A DNA stretch of 64,000 bases from an uncultured Clostridia bacterium (GCA_934167965.1 CAKPMJ010000004.1:124001-188000), one strand, 5' to 3'; numbered from the stretch's first letter, positions 26,287 to 36,607 are shown. Notes: generated by a model from the sequence alone, not told the origin. Numbers and translations: made by a program.

Positions 26287-27935
26287 GGCAAATCTCCTTC
26301 TATAGTAACTGAAATTGTTTCTCCGTTTTTTACACCACTCGAAGATACTACATCTTTTAATATTTTTTTCGTTTTTATTTTTCCAACAAAGTATCCTAAT
26401 TGTTGATAGTCAGCTGATTGTGCTTTTATAACAATATGTTTGTTTGTTGTGTTGTCAATTGCTGTTAGTTGCACTGCCTCAGGTATATTATACATTAATT
26501 GGTTTAGTAAGTTTGGTATTGAATTTCTTCTTGCTGCTATATCACTCATTTTATCATTCAACTCATCTAATCTTTTTATCAAAGATTTATATTTTGTTGT
26601 CTTACTATCTAAACTTTGTGCTGTTTGTTTTACTTTCGTTATTTCTTGATTTTGTGTTGCTGTTAATCCTTCTATTTCTCTTTCTTTATTAAGCATTTGC
26701 TTTGATAATATCTTTGAGAATGACATAAAAATGACCATTATTAAAATAAGTGATGTCATTATTCTTACAAGCCATGTCTCTGTATAATCTAGTTGTCCTT
26801 TCATATTAGTATCTAAGTTTATATTTAATTTTTCCAACAGTTTAGCAAAAAAGTTATCTTTTCTAGTCTCTGCTGTTCTTTTACCTTTTTCACTTTTTTC
26901 AACTTTTAGCATCTTTGATAATTTATCATTTAATGATGTTTTCTTAAAACTTAAATCCTGTACTTTGTCTGCTAAGTCGTTTACTGCTAGAGCTATAGCA
27001 GAATTTACTTCTATATAATCTTTTATATTTACTTGTGTTGTTGCTTCAGATATAAATTTAGGTTTTAATATTTTACATTCTACATCTTGCAATACTTCTT
27101 GAAAATATAAATCTATATTGTTTACTGTAGCCAATGTTCCTGTTAAATATACTTTGTCAAATTTGGTGCTATTTTCTAATATCGCTTCTTGAAGTTTTTG
27201 TCTTATTTCAAATATTGTTGGTATAATGTATTGTAAATATGGTTGATCTTCTCCCATATTTTCCATTTCAGCAGTATATATTGTTGTATTTTTACATATT
27301 TCATAAGCTTTAGCATAAGAATTTTCTATTGTGTTTATTTTTTCTAAAACTTCTTTGCTTCCTACTTCAAACGATTTTATATCATATATTTTGCTATCAA
27401 TTACTGTTGTTAATGTAGCTGTTTCTTCCATGTTTAATATTAATGCATTTTCTTTTTTCTCTATATCTGCTACATCTGCTATTACCATAGGTAGCGGTAA
27501 TACTTTTGATAATTTATATCCATCAAATGGTTGCATTTGTCTATTTAATTCTATTTTGTTTGCAACTATTTCTATTGTTCTAATTTTTTCTTTATCATCT
27601 ATATTTGGTACTAAGGCATATCTTGTTTCAAAAGCATTTTTATTGTAATTTTTTTCTTCACAATATGTTTCAAATTCTGTTTCTATCATTCTTTTAATGT
27701 CTTTTTTATTTAACATTCCAAAAACATCAAAATATAAATATTTTTCATTAGCTAAGTTGATACTTATTGGGATATTAAAACTATAAGTTTCTTCTACTAT
27801 TTTCTTTATTTCTGCACTTATATTTTCAAATATTCTTACTCCGTAGCTTTCTACTTTTATGTTATCATGTTCTTTAGAAACTTTTGCATATTTAATTAGG
27901 TTATTTTCAATATAAATTCCTAAACCTTTTGACAT
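26283..27935 (-). CDS. pilM: PilM-PilN fusion protein of the pilus alignment complex
   Basis: The 550-residue protein joins two usual pilus proteins. Residues 1 to about 340 form an actin-like PilM ATPase (GLGIYIENNLIKYAKV at the start, VYLTGTLATVNNIDLYFQEV near residue 265, and SAIALAVNDLA near 310). Residues about 380-550 form PilN: a membrane helix near 390-410, a coiled coil, then LMYNIPEAVQLTAIDN, the usual IPxxVxLT segment of PilN, and a C-terminal alpha/beta domain. The fusion places cytoplasmic PilM directly on the membrane helix of PilN. It is the first gene of the operon; a promoter candidate lies at 27972-28000. Confidence 0.85.
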   Translation of the reverse strand: MSKGLGIYIENNLIKYAKVSKEHDNIKVESYGVRIFENISAEIKKIVEETYSFNIPISINLANEKYLYFDVFGMLNKKDIKRMIETEFETYCEEKNYNKNAFETRYALVPNIDDKEKIRTIEIVANKIELNRQMQPFDGYKLSKVLPLPMVIADVADIEKKENALILNMEETATLTTVIDSKIYDIKSFEVGSKEVLEKINTIENSYAKAYEICKNTTIYTAEMENMGEDQPYLQYIIPTIFEIRQKLQEAILENSTKFDKVYLTGTLATVNNIDLYFQEVLQDVECKILKPKFISEATTQVNIKDYIEVNSAIALAVNDLADKVQDLSFKKTSLNDKLSKMLKVEKSEKGKRTAETRKDNFFAKLLEKLNINLDTNMKGQLDYTETWLVRIMTSLILIMVIFMSFSKILSKQMLNKEREIEGLTATQNQEITKVKQTAQSLDSKTTKYKSLIKRLDELNDKMSDIAARRNSIPNLLNQLMYNIPEAVQLTAIDNTTNKHIVIKAQSADYQQLGYFVGKIKTKKILKDVVSSSGVKNGETISVTIEGDLP

Positions 27936-27971
27936 TTTTTACTCCTTAGTTTTTATTCGCTTTCATTTTTT

Positions 27972-28000
27972 ATTTTATATATTTTTTATATAAAAATCAA
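27972..28000 (-). promoter_or_regulatory. Candidate promoter of the type IV pilus operon
   Basis: On the minus strand TTGATT (27995-28000), 17 bases, TAAAAT (27972-27977), about 37 bases before the pilM start. It is in very AT-rich sequence, so it may be fortuitous. Confidence 0.4.
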
Positions 28001-28068
28001 TACCTTTAATGTAAATGTAATATAAGTGTAATATTTTTGTAATATTTTGTTATTTCATTAATTTTTAT

Positions 28069-28097
28069 GTATATTTTTTCACTTTTGTAGCAAAATA
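28069..28097 (+). promoter_or_regulatory. Candidate SigG-type promoter of the spoVA operon
   Basis: GTATA (28069-28073), 17 bases, CAAAATA (28091-28097) resemble the forespore SigG boxes GNATR and CATNNTA with two mismatches in the -10. spoVA operons are SigG-controlled in B. subtilis. The -10 lies only 21 bases before the start codon, so the leader is short. Confidence 0.35.
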
Positions 28098-28118
28098 TTC
28101 TTGAAAGGAATGATTTTT

Positions 28119-28583
28119 ATGGATGATCCATTAAATACACAAAAAGATTATCAAAATTATGTTGATCAAAAATCTCCAAATTCACCCATTTTAAAAAATT
28201 GCTTTAATGCATTTTGGGTTGGTGGATTAATTTGTTCTATCGGACAAATTATTATGGATTTTTGTATGTATAAAGGGTTAAGTGAAACTTCTGCAGGTAC
28301 AGTTGTTTCCATACTATTAATTGGTCTTAGTGCCTTTTTAACTGGCTTAAATATTTTTAATAAAATCGGTAAATTTGCAGGTGCAGGTTCTTTAGTTCCT
28401 ATTACTGGTTTTGCAAATTCCGTTGTTGCACCTGCTATGGAATATAAGTCAGAAGGTTATGTTATGGGTGTAGGTGCAAAAATGTTCACTGTTGCAGGTC
28501 CTGTACTTGTTTATGGTATTTCTACAGCTATAGTAGTTGGCTTAGTATATTTAATTTTTAATGGTCAAGTTATCTTGGCCTAA
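28119..28583 (+). CDS. spoVAC: Stage V sporulation protein AC
   Basis: SpoVAC is a membrane protein of the spore dipicolinate channel. I chose ATG 28119 (MDDPLNTQ), preceded by AAAGGA; the longer frame starts with TTG within the ribosome site. The 154-residue protein has about four membrane helices. The first follows AFWVGGLICSIGQII, and a second conserved stretch is GKFAGAGSLVPITGFANS. That segment is repeated in related form in SpoVAE at the end of the operon. The next gene, spoVAD, starts 16 bases later. With SpoVAE it forms the likely path for Ca-dipicolinic acid into the spore and out of it in germination. Confidence 0.95.
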   Translation: MDDPLNTQKDYQNYVDQKSPNSPILKNCFNAFWVGGLICSIGQIIMDFCMYKGLSETSAGTVVSILLIGLSAFLTGLNIFNKIGKFAGAGSLVPITGFANSVVAPAMEYKSEGYVMGVGAKMFTVAGPVLVYGISTAIVVGLVYLIFNGQVILA

Positions 28584-28599
28584 TCTGAAAGGAGTTTTT

Positions 28600-29601
28600 A
28601 TGCAAAAATTAGGTAAACAAACTATTAAATTTGATAATCCTCCCACTATTTTAGATACTGCTTGCATAGTTGGTCCAAAAGAATCTGATGGACCTCTTGC
28701 CCAATACTTCGATCAATGCTTAACTGACGAGATGTGGGGAGAAAAATCTTGGGAAAAGGCCGAAAGTAAAATAATTAAAGAGACTGTAAATATGGCAATA
28801 TCAAAATCTTCTATTCCATCAGATAAAATAGAATATTGTTTTGCTGGTGATTTACTTAATCAATGTATTTCTTCTAGTTTTGGACTTCGTGAACTTAATA
28901 TTCCATTCTTTGGAATTTTCGGTGCATGTTCTACTTTTGTCGAAGGACTCTCTCTAGCTTCTGTATTTATAGAAGGTGGCATTAATTATGCAATATGTGC
29001 TGCATCTAGCCATTTTTGTAGTTCTGAGAAGCAATTTAGATTTCCTTTAGAACTTGGAAATCAAAGGCCTCCCACTTCCCAATGGACAGTTACTGGTGCA
29101 GGTGCTGCTATTGTTGCACGAGAAGGGCAAGGTCCTTTTATTACTCATATTACATCTGGTAAAATCGTTGATATGGGAATAAAAGATGCTAATAATATGG
29201 GAGCTGCTATGGCACCTGCTGCTTTTGATACTTTAATGACACATTTTAAAGATACTGGTAGAAGTCCTAACTACTATGATGCAATCATTACAGGTGATTT
29301 GGGACATATTGGTAGAGATATTTTAATTGATTTATGTGCAAATTCAGGTTATAATATTAGATCTGTTTACAATGATTGCGGTGTTTTAATTTTTGATAAA
29401 GAAAATCAAGATACTCACTCTGGCGGTAGCGGATGCGGCTGTTGTGCTAGTGTCTTTTCTGGATACTTTTTCAAACAACTTAAGGAAAATAAAATAAAAA
29501 GATTATTACTTATTGCAACTGGTGCTCTAATGAATTCTACTAGTTCTCAACAAGGAGAATCTATTCCAGGAATTGCACATGCAATTAGTATCGAAATGTA
29601 A
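28600..29601 (+). CDS. spoVAD: Stage V sporulation protein AD
   Basis: SpoVAD has a thiolase-like fold and in Bacillus binds dipicolinic acid on the outside of the inner spore membrane. The ATG at 28600 follows AAAGGAG by about 5-7 bases and gives 333 residues, the usual length. Recognisable parts are the N-terminal LGKQTIKFDNPP, FFGIFGACSTFVEGL with the Cys at the thiolase active-site place, CAASSHFCSSEKQFRFPLE, and the C-terminal SGGSGCGCCASV. No catalytic His pair typical of thiolases is needed for binding. It lies between spoVAC and spoVAE, in the classic order. Confidence 0.96.
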   Translation: MQKLGKQTIKFDNPPTILDTACIVGPKESDGPLAQYFDQCLTDEMWGEKSWEKAESKIIKETVNMAISKSSIPSDKIEYCFAGDLLNQCISSSFGLRELNIPFFGIFGACSTFVEGLSLASVFIEGGINYAICAASSHFCSSEKQFRFPLELGNQRPPTSQWTVTGAGAAIVAREGQGPFITHITSGKIVDMGIKDANNMGAAMAPAAFDTLMTHFKDTGRSPNYYDAIITGDLGHIGRDILIDLCANSGYNIRSVYNDCGVLIFDKENQDTHSGGSGCGCCASVFSGYFFKQLKENKIKRLLLIATGALMNSTSSQQGESIPGIAHAISIEM

Positions 29602-29632
29602 TTTCGAAATATAAATAGGAGGTTTAATCTAA

Positions 29633-30019
29633 ATGGAATTTTTTAGTTCTTTTGATTGGATAGGATTAATTAAATGTTTTGTTGTTGGTGGCTTAATCTG
29701 CGTTATCGGTCAAATCCTTATTGATAAAACCAAACTTACTCCTGCTAGAATATTAGTTGCTTTTGTTACTACTGGAGCTATTCTTGGTGGACTCGGGGTT
29801 TATAAATATTTAGTTGATTTTGCAGGTGCTGGTGCTACTGTTCCTCTTACTGGTTTTGGATATAATTTAGCTAAAGGTACTATTGAATCTGTTAAGACTG
29901 ATGGTATTTTAGGTGCTTTTACTGGTGGCCTTAAAGCTAGTGCTGGTGGTATTGCTGCTGCCGTGTTCTTTGGTTATATTGCTTCTCTTATTTCTAAACC
30001 TAAGATGAAGAAACAATAA
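29633..30019 (+). CDS. spoVAE: Stage V sporulation protein AE
   Basis: The 128-residue membrane protein matches the SpoVAEb subunit of the dipicolinate channel. It has four hydrophobic segments. Its core repeats features of SpoVAC: VVGGLICVIGQILID near residue 20 and DFAGAGATVPLTGFGYN near residue 62. AGGAGG lies before the ATG. It is the last gene of a three-gene operon (AC-AD-AE), a short form of the B. subtilis operon that lacks SpoVAA, AB and AF here. The stop codon at 30017-30019 is followed at once by a large palindrome that should stop transcription toward the convergent gene. Confidence 0.93.
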   Translation: MEFFSSFDWIGLIKCFVVGGLICVIGQILIDKTKLTPARILVAFVTTGAILGGLGVYKYLVDFAGAGATVPLTGFGYNLAKGTIESVKTDGILGAFTGGLKASAGGIAAAVFFGYIASLISKPKMKKQ

Positions 30020-30092
30020 GAGAGTGTCAGTGGGGACGTTCCTTTTTGACAATATTACATTGTCAAAAAGGAACGTCCCCACTGACACTCTC
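30020..30092. repeat. 34-bp perfect palindrome between convergent genes
   Basis: The arms 30020-30053 and 30059-30092 are exact inverted repeats of 34 bases around a 5-nt loop (ATTAC). The core GTGGGGACGTTCCTTTTTGACA is G+C-richer than its surroundings and shares the GGGAC-GTTC type of core with the element at 18258-18457. The element starts at the base after the spoVAE stop and ends 14 bases before the stop of the nuclease gene on the other strand. It can work as a terminator for both. No ORF is inside. Confidence 0.85.
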
Positions 30093-30106
30093 CACTGAAA
30101 TCCTTT

Positions 30107-31750
30107 CTATCCCTCAATAACCCTCAAAATATCTGCCTCTAAATCTTTCATTCTCTCTTTAATTCTAAAGATATCTTCATCTTTAAGGTTATTATTATTT
30201 AAATCTTCTTTAACACTATCTTTCATGTCATCAAGTTCACTTTGAAGTTTATGTAAGATGCTTATAATTTCACTTCTTGGGCTCATAGGTTTATGTGCTA
30301 CTCTATTTACAACTACAGGAACATCTTGTAATTCATAAGTCTCACCATAGTCAGGTATTGTAACAGGAAGTTTTGCCTCTGTTTCTATTTTTTCCTTTAA
30401 CACTTCTTGTGATTCTGGTTCACCATGAACTAGGAAAATATGCTTTGGCTTTTGCTCTCTAAATGAATATACAAAGTTCATAAGCCATTCTTGGTCAGCA
30501 TGTCCTGAATATCCTTCAATATATTCTATTCTTGCATTAACAGCAATTTCCTCTCCAAATATTTTTACTTTTTTTGCTCCATTTACTATGCTATATCCAA
30601 GTGTTCCAGGCGCTTGATATCCAACAAAAAGAATTGTATTTTTGCTATCCCATAAATTATGTTTTAAGTGGTGTTTTATTCTTCCAACTTCACACATGCC
30701 ACTTGCTGAGATTATTATTGATGGAATTGTGTTTTCGTTTAACGCTTTTGATTCATCTGCTGTCATTGTAAATTGTAATCCGTCAAACTCTAAAGGATTA
30801 TCACCTTTCATAATTTCTTCTCTTGTTTCATCATCAAATAAATCCATATTGTCCTTAAATACCTCTGTTGCTGATATCGCAAGAGGACTATCTACATATA
30901 CTGGAGATTTCATTAATTTTTTATATTCTCTTGTAAATTCTTCATCATTTCTGGTCTCTTTTATCTTGTTTAATTCATATAATATTTCTTGTGTTCTACC
31001 TACTGCAAATGATGGTATTACAACGTTTCCGCCGTTTTCTAAAGTTTCTGATACTATTTTTAAAAACAACTCTGCTTTATCCTCATTTTTTACATGAAGT
31101 CTACTTCCATATGTAGATTCCATTATTAAATAATCAGCTGAATCTATCATTGTTGGTGAATTAAGTAATGGTATATCATTGTTTCCTAAATCTCCTGTAA
31201 ATACTGCTTTTTCTTCTTTGTCTCCTTCTTTTACCCATATTTCAATGATACTAGAACCTAACATATGTCCTGCATCATTAAATCTTACATGTATTTCTGG
31301 TGTTATATCTATAATTTCATCATAATTTACTGGCTTAAATATTTCCAAACATCTAGCAGCTTCTTCTGCTGTATACAGTGGCGGAAGTGGCTTCTCTCCC
31401 TTCCTTTCTCTTTTTCTGTTTCTCCATTCTATTTCCATTTCTTGTATGTGTCCACTATCTGGAAGCATTAAGCTACATAGATCACAAGTAGCTTTATGTG
31501 CATAAATTGGATTTCTGTATCCTTCTTTATATAATTTTGGTATTCTTCCTGAATGGTCAATATGTGCATGCGTAAGTAGCATAAAGTCTATTTCTTGTGG
31601 ATCATATGCAAATGGTTCCTCATTTTCATATTCCTTTTCTGCATTTCCTTGATACATTCCACAGTCTACTAAAAATTTCTTTCCAGCAGCTTCTACTAAA
31701 AAATTTGATCCAGTAACTGTTTTTGTTGCTCCTAAAAATGTTATTTTCAT
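30107..31750 (-). CDS. MBL-fold beta-CASP nuclease (RNA-processing type)
   Basis: The 547-residue protein has a metallo-beta-lactamase domain with LTHAHIDHSGRIPKL at residues 59-73, a beta-CASP domain (VIPSFAVGRTQEILYEL and ISASGMCEVGRIKHHL), and later MBL motifs (EGYSGHADQEWLM and FLVHGEPESQEVL). These are the motifs of the archaeal/bacterial CPSF73-like nucleases that cut RNA. The last 50 residues form a charged helix. It is the last gene of the run that starts with spoIIGA and is separated from the unknown upstream gene by 13 bases. RNase J proteins have a different C-terminal part, so I do not name it rnj. Confidence 0.85.
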   Translation of the reverse strand: MKITFLGATKTVTGSNFLVEAAGKKFLVDCGMYQGNAEKEYENEEPFAYDPQEIDFMLLTHAHIDHSGRIPKLYKEGYRNPIYAHKATCDLCSLMLPDSGHIQEMEIEWRNRKRERKGEKPLPPLYTAEEAARCLEIFKPVNYDEIIDITPEIHVRFNDAGHMLGSSIIEIWVKEGDKEEKAVFTGDLGNNDIPLLNSPTMIDSADYLIMESTYGSRLHVKNEDKAELFLKIVSETLENGGNVVIPSFAVGRTQEILYELNKIKETRNDEEFTREYKKLMKSPVYVDSPLAISATEVFKDNMDLFDDETREEIMKGDNPLEFDGLQFTMTADESKALNENTIPSIIISASGMCEVGRIKHHLKHNLWDSKNTILFVGYQAPGTLGYSIVNGAKKVKIFGEEIAVNARIEYIEGYSGHADQEWLMNFVYSFREQKPKHIFLVHGEPESQEVLKEKIETEAKLPVTIPDYGETYELQDVPVVVNRVAHKPMSPRSEIISILHKLQSELDDMKDSVKEDLNNNNLKDEDIFRIKERMKDLEADILRVIEG

Positions 31751-31763
31751 AAATAACTCCTCT

Positions 31764-33335
31764 CTAATTCTTGTTATTAAATATTTTTATTTTTTTGTTT
31801 AATTTTATTTTAATATCTTCTTTTTTTAGATTAATATCAATCTTAAATGCTTCATCTGTAACCCCTTCATCAAAAAATTGTATATACCATCCATCCTTTT
31901 CTTCCATTATTTTTAATGATATATCTTCTAAGGAAATTATTTTTGATGAAAATATATGCTTACAAATTGACATATTTAGCTCTTCATTATCTGAAACTGT
32001 ATTAATCATATTTAATGAATTTGCTTTTATCCAGAATCCTTTTTGTGTAATATCTAACATTTTAGATAGTTCTGAAATATCTTCTATTGTTTCTTTTCCT
32101 ATTACTGGTATCTGACAAAAATATCTTAATTCGTACATAAATTTCATTAATGAATTTTTATCTTCACAATACTTCAATTTTTCTCTTATGCATTTTATTA
32201 CTATTTTCTGTAATTCTATTATGTCTTTAACTATTTCCTTTTCCATATCATTTATCTCTATAAGTTTACGGTATTTTAATTTTTGCTCTAACTTTTGCTG
32301 TCTTTCCATCATTTTTTTAGGATTCATTAGTATATTTAATTCTTCTATTTTTCTAAGTATATTATTTCTTTCTTCTTTGAATTTTTTAGCTAATACTTTT
32401 GGACTAAATATTTTCTTTTCTTTTGGCAATAATTTATTTCTTCTATCATACTCTTTTTTTAGCAATTCTTCATTGTTCAGTATAATATCTATTCTTTTTA
32501 TTGTTTTTAGTAACTTTTTCTTCTTTTCTGTTATTTCTATAATATAATTTGTGCTGTCTTTAATTTTGCTTAATTCTTTTTCCATTTCTGATTTTTCATC
32601 AATTATTTCTTTTACTATAGCCGTATTCGAATTTATTTCTATTAAAACAGACAATCTTTTTATTAATTCTAATATACTTTCGGCTGTCTTTTGACCATAT
32701 TTTTGACTTAAATCATTTTCTAATTTTTCCATGTAATCTATTTGTGTCTTATTTTTATTGGCACATTCTTCTAAAAATTTATTTCCATTTAATATTATTA
32801 AATCTTGATATATTAGATTATAATATACATTTTCAATATCGCTTGTTATTATATTCCATGAAAATCCATTAAAATCTCTTAAAGGTTCTACTGTATTTAT
32901 ATTATTTCCTATTACAACAAGGTCTGATAAACATTTTATAAGTAATTCATCTTCATTTTTTATGATATCTTCACTTTTTTGCATTTGTGCCAATGCATAT
33001 AGAATCTTTATTAATATTGGATAACATATTATTTCTTTATTTTCTTTTCTTAATATATATCCCTTACTTGCTGTTCCATTAGGTTTTACGAATTTTATAG
33101 TATCACATTTATTTTTTATTGTATCTATTATGTTTTTTATATATTGTTCTTGTGTTTGCCCATTTACTTTTACTTTTATATAATCTTTATATGAAGTCTC
33201 TACTCTATATAAAATATCTAGAAGAAGATTTTTGACATCTTCTTCATATAGCTTTTTAGATAAAATTTCTTCTAATTGATTATTGTAATCTTTTGATACA
33301 ATTTTTTCAATTATACTTTTATTCTGTGTCTTCAA
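31764..33335 (-). CDS. Coiled-coil protein of unknown function
   Basis: This 523-residue cytoplasmic protein is rich in Lys, Ile, Glu and Asn. The middle (about residues 230-380) is a long coiled coil (MEKELSKIKDSTNYIIEI, ITEKKKKLLKTIKRIDIIL and ERQQKLEQKLKYRKLIEI). The N-terminal 220 residues look helical and globular, with a few conserved-looking stretches such as DFNGFSWNIITSDIENVYYN. No catalytic or nucleotide motif is visible. It lies 25 bases after ftsK/spoIIIE and 13 bases before the beta-CASP nuclease, so it is likely co-transcribed with them. I do not recognise the family. The name is open. Confidence 0.7.
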   Translation of the reverse strand: MKTQNKSIIEKIVSKDYNNQLEEILSKKLYEEDVKNLLLDILYRVETSYKDYIKVKVNGQTQEQYIKNIIDTIKNKCDTIKFVKPNGTASKGYILRKENKEIICYPILIKILYALAQMQKSEDIIKNEDELLIKCLSDLVVIGNNINTVEPLRDFNGFSWNIITSDIENVYYNLIYQDLIILNGNKFLEECANKNKTQIDYMEKLENDLSQKYGQKTAESILELIKRLSVLIEINSNTAIVKEIIDEKSEMEKELSKIKDSTNYIIEITEKKKKLLKTIKRIDIILNNEELLKKEYDRRNKLLPKEKKIFSPKVLAKKFKEERNNILRKIEELNILMNPKKMMERQQKLEQKLKYRKLIEINDMEKEIVKDIIELQKIVIKCIREKLKYCEDKNSLMKFMYELRYFCQIPVIGKETIEDISELSKMLDITQKGFWIKANSLNMINTVSDNEELNMSICKHIFSSKIISLEDISLKIMEEKDGWYIQFFDEGVTDEAFKIDINLKKEDIKIKLNKKIKIFNNKN

Positions 33336-33360
33336 AATTCTTCTCCCTTCGTTTTTTCTT

Positions 33361-35754
33361 TTACTCGTTTTCTGTTGTTTTTTCTCCCATTTTTAATTCT
33401 GCTAACTTTTCTAATGTCCATAGTACTTCACGTGGTTTACTTCCTTGATATCCTGATATTACTCCTCTTTCTTCCATTTGGTCTATTATTCTTCCTGCCC
33501 TGGCATATCCAACTTTAAATTTTCTTTGTATAAATGATGTTGAGGCTTGACCTGTTTCTACAACTGTATCTATTGCATCTTGTAAAAATGGATCTGTTTC
33601 ATCATCTTGTGCTTGCTCTGTTTCTAATGCTTTTTCTTTGTCTGTTTTGTTGCTATTTTCTATTGTTTCCAAAATATCTTCACTATATGTAGCTGTTCCA
33701 TTTGATTTTATAAACTCTACTATTCTTTCTACTTCGTCATCTGATACAAATGCTCCTTGTACTCTTGTAGGTTTTGATGCTCCTGATGGAAAGAACAACA
33801 TGTCTCCTTTTCCTAAAAGTTTTTCTGCTCCTACTTGATCTAAGATTGTTCTTGAATCTATTTGTGAAGATACTGCAAATGCTATTCTTGATGGTACATT
33901 TGCTTTGATTAATCCTGTAATTACATCAACTGATGGTCTTTGTGTTGCAATTACCAAGTGCATTCCTGCTGCTCTTGCTTTTTGTGCAAGTCTACATATT
34001 GATTCTTCAACTTCTTTAGCAGCTATCATCATTAAGTCTGCTAACTCATCTATTATTATTACAATTTGAGGTAATGTCCCTCCCTCTTTTTCTTTTTCAA
34101 CAGCTTTATTATATCCTTTTAAATCTCTTACACCTTTTTGTGCAAATAAATTGTATCTATTGTCCATTTCTTGCACTGCCCATGCTAAAGCCCCTGCTGC
34201 TTTTTTAGGGTCTGTTACAACAGGAATAAGCAAATGTGGTATTCCATTATATACTGAAAGTTCAACTACTTTTGGATCTACCATTACTAATTTTACTTCA
34301 CTTGGTTTTGCATTATATACAATACTCGTGATTATTGTATTTATACATACTGACTTACCTGATCCTGTTGAACCTGCAATTAATACATGTGGCATTTTTG
34401 CAATATCAGCTATTGTTGCTTTTCCTGCAACGTCTTTTCCTAATGCTACACTTAATTTTGATTTATTTTCTTGGAATTCATCACTTTCTAATACATCTCT
34501 TAATGGTACCATTTCTTTTTCTTTATTTGGTACTTCTATTCCTACTGCTTGTTTTCCAGGAATTGGAGCTTCTATTCTTATTGTTTCTGCAGCTAAATTT
34601 AATGCAATATCATCTGCTAAATTAGCAATTTTACTTACTCTTACACCTTCGGCTGGTTTAAGCTCATATCTTGTTATTGCAGGACCTACTGATACATTTT
34701 CTACTTTAGCTTGAACTCCAAAACTATATAAGGTTTTTTGAAGTCTTGAAGCTGTATCTGTTAATGCTTTTGTTCCACCTTTTAGAGCTTTTTTCGTTGT
34801 CTGTCCCAAATATTCTATTGGTGGATATACATAATTATCTTCTTCCACTACTTGTGTATGTTCTAATTGCAAAACTTGTTTTGTTTTATCCTCTTTTGTT
34901 TCTTCTTCTTGTTTAAAGAAATTATCTTGTACATTATCATTTTGTTTTCCTATCGTGTTTGCCATAGTTGCTACACTTGATTCGTTTGCTTTACCTTTGT
35001 TGCTCACTTTTTGTTTTATATCTTCTATTACTCTTCCATTTAAATTAATTTTTATTTGCTCTGGTTCTATTGCTTTAGCTTCCTTTTGTTTCTTTAGTTC
35101 TTTTTTTCTTTCTATTCTTTCTGCTCTTCTAACATCTGCAGCTTCTGCTCTTTCCTGTCTTATTTTTTCTCTTTCTTCTCTTCCTTCTTCTCGTCTTTCT
35201 AATATGTCATCCATTTTTGTGCTTATATATTGTGATATATCTATACCAAATACAAATGCAAATAACATTACAGAAACACCTATACTTAATACAACTGCTC
35301 CTAAAGTTCCTAGCATTTTAACTAACGGTACAGCTGCTAGTGTTCCTATTGCTCCTCCTCCAATATCAGCTGTTCCTAATGTATATGCTTTTTTTAGAAT
35401 TTGAGACATATCACCTGCAACTTCTAATGTTCCTTTTGATATTTGATATATACTCATTACTATTGATATACATATCATCAATATTGCATATTGAGTTAAC
35501 TTATGCGTTATATATTCCTTTTTTTCTTCATTACATGCCATTATTATTGCTATTGCAAATGTTCCTATTGGTAAAATGTATCTTAATATTCCCATCATTC
35601 CACCAAGTATTTCATTTAATTTCTGGCCAACTGCCCCTGAGTTTGTAAACAATAATACCGCAAGTAATATACTAAATACTATAGTTCCTATTATTTTTAA
35701 ATTTATTTCATTATCTACTTTTTTTCTTCTCTTATATTTTCTTTTTTGTGCCAT
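33361..35754 (-). CDS. ftsK: DNA translocase FtsK/SpoIIIE
   Basis: This translocase moves DNA at the septum in division or into the forespore. I take the ATG at 35754 ([10 protein letters not shown]) with GAGG about 8 bases upstream; the longer frame has no such site. The protein has 797 residues. Residues 20-200 hold four to five membrane helices. A charged linker rich in Arg, Glu and Lys follows. The motor has Walker [14 protein letters not shown] near residue 466 and the Walker B region [12 protein letters not shown], with [19 protein letters not shown]. The C-terminal gamma winged helix binds KOPS/SRS sites ([19 protein letters not shown]). It follows sigE after 87 bases, which hints at a SpoIIIE role. 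Confidence 0.95.
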   Translation of the reverse strand: MAQKRKYKRRKKVDNEINLKIIGTIVFSILLAVLLFTNSGAVGQKLNEILGGMMGILRYILPIGTFAIAIIMACNEEKKEYITHKLTQYAILMICISIVMSIYQISKGTLEVAGDMSQILKKAYTLGTADIGGGAIGTLAAVPLVKMLGTLGAVVLSIGVSVMLFAFVFGIDISQYISTKMDDILERREEGREEREKIRQERAEAADVRRAERIERKKELKKQKEAKAIEPEQIKINLNGRVIEDIKQKVSNKGKANESSVATMANTIGKQNDNVQDNFFKQEEETKEDKTKQVLQLEHTQVVEEDNYVYPPIEYLGQTTKKALKGGTKALTDTASRLQKTLYSFGVQAKVENVSVGPAITRYELKPAEGVRVSKIANLADDIALNLAAETIRIEAPIPGKQAVGIEVPNKEKEMVPLRDVLESDEFQENKSKLSVALGKDVAGKATIADIAKMPHVLIAGSTGSGKSVCINTIITSIVYNAKPSEVKLVMVDPKVVELSVYNGIPHLLIPVVTDPKKAAGALAWAVQEMDNRYNLFAQKGVRDLKGYNKAVEKEKEGGTLPQIVIIIDELADLMMIAAKEVEESICRLAQKARAAGMHLVIATQRPSVDVITGLIKANVPSRIAFAVSSQIDSRTILDQVGAEKLLGKGDMLFFPSGASKPTRVQGAFVSDDEVERIVEFIKSNGTATYSEDILETIENSNKTDKEKALETEQAQDDETDPFLQDAIDTVVETGQASTSFIQRKFKVGYARAGRIIDQMEERGVISGYQGSKPREVLWTLEKLAELKMGEKTTENE

Positions 35755-35841
35755 CTTGACTTCCTCTTTTCGTTTATTACATTTTTTCAGCTTTATTGTA
35801 TCAAAACACAAAAAAAATATCAACAGTTTTTTTATCATTTT

Positions 35842-36576
35842 TTATCCGATTTTGCTCATCATTTCTTTTTTCATTTTATTTATTATTTTCTTCTCTAATC
35901 TGGAAATATAGCTTTGAGATATTCCAAGCTCATCTGCCACTTCTTTTTGGGTTTTTTCCTTTCCTGTTAAAAAACCAAATCTCATTTCCATTATATTTTT
36001 TTCTCTGCTATTTAATTTTTTTATACATTCTCTAAGCAAAGTTTTATCTACTTCATCTTCTATATTTCTTGATGTTATATCCGGATCTGTCCCTAATATA
36101 TCTGATAATAATAATTCATTTCCATCACAATCTTTGTTTAATGGTTCATCTATTGATACTTCTCCTTTTGCTTTGTTGGTTCTCCTTAAATACATTAATA
36201 TTTCATTTTCTATACACCTAGATGCATATGTTGCAAGTTTTATTTTTTTATCTATGTTAAATGTATTTACACTTTTTGCAAGTCCTATTGTTCCTATTGA
36301 AATTAAATCTTCTATTCCTATTCCTGTATTTTCAAATTTTTTAGCAATATATACTACTAATCTTAAATTCCTTTCAACAAGTATTTGTCTTGCCTCTAAG
36401 TTATTTTCATCTGACAACTTTTTTATGTATTCTAATTCTTCCTCTTCTGGAAGTGGTGGTGGAAGTGTTTGGCTTCCTGCTATGTAAAATATTGGTTCTT
36501 CTATAATTTTGTCATCTTTTAAATATTTTACACATATTGAATTTATATTCTCTTTTAATATGTCTATAATTTTCAT
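35842..36576 (-). CDS. sigE: Sporulation sigma factor SigE (pro-form)
   Basis: SigE directs early mother-cell genes. The start at 36576 ([10 protein letters not shown]) follows AAGGA and avoids overlap with spoIIGA. The protein has 244 residues. The N-terminal pro-sequence of about 35 residues precedes the conserved [15 protein letters not shown], which in B. subtilis lies at the cleavage point. Region 2 reads [27 protein letters not shown] and continues with [21 protein letters not shown], and region 4 has an HTH with [19 protein letters not shown]. Its protease SpoIIGA is coded just upstream on the same strand. The related sigG gene that often follows is absent; ftsK/spoIIIE follows instead. 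Confidence 0.95.
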   Translation of the reverse strand: MKIIDILKENINSICVKYLKDDKIIEEPIFYIAGSQTLPPPLPEEEELEYIKKLSDENNLEARQILVERNLRLVVYIAKKFENTGIGIEDLISIGTIGLAKSVNTFNIDKKIKLATYASRCIENEILMYLRRTNKAKGEVSIDEPLNKDCDGNELLLSDILGTDPDITSRNIEDEVDKTLLRECIKKLNSREKNIMEMRFGFLTGKEKTQKEVADELGISQSYISRLEKKIINKMKKEMMSKIG

Positions 36577-36607
36577 ATTGGTCTTCCTTTCGTAAAAATT
36601 TATATTG

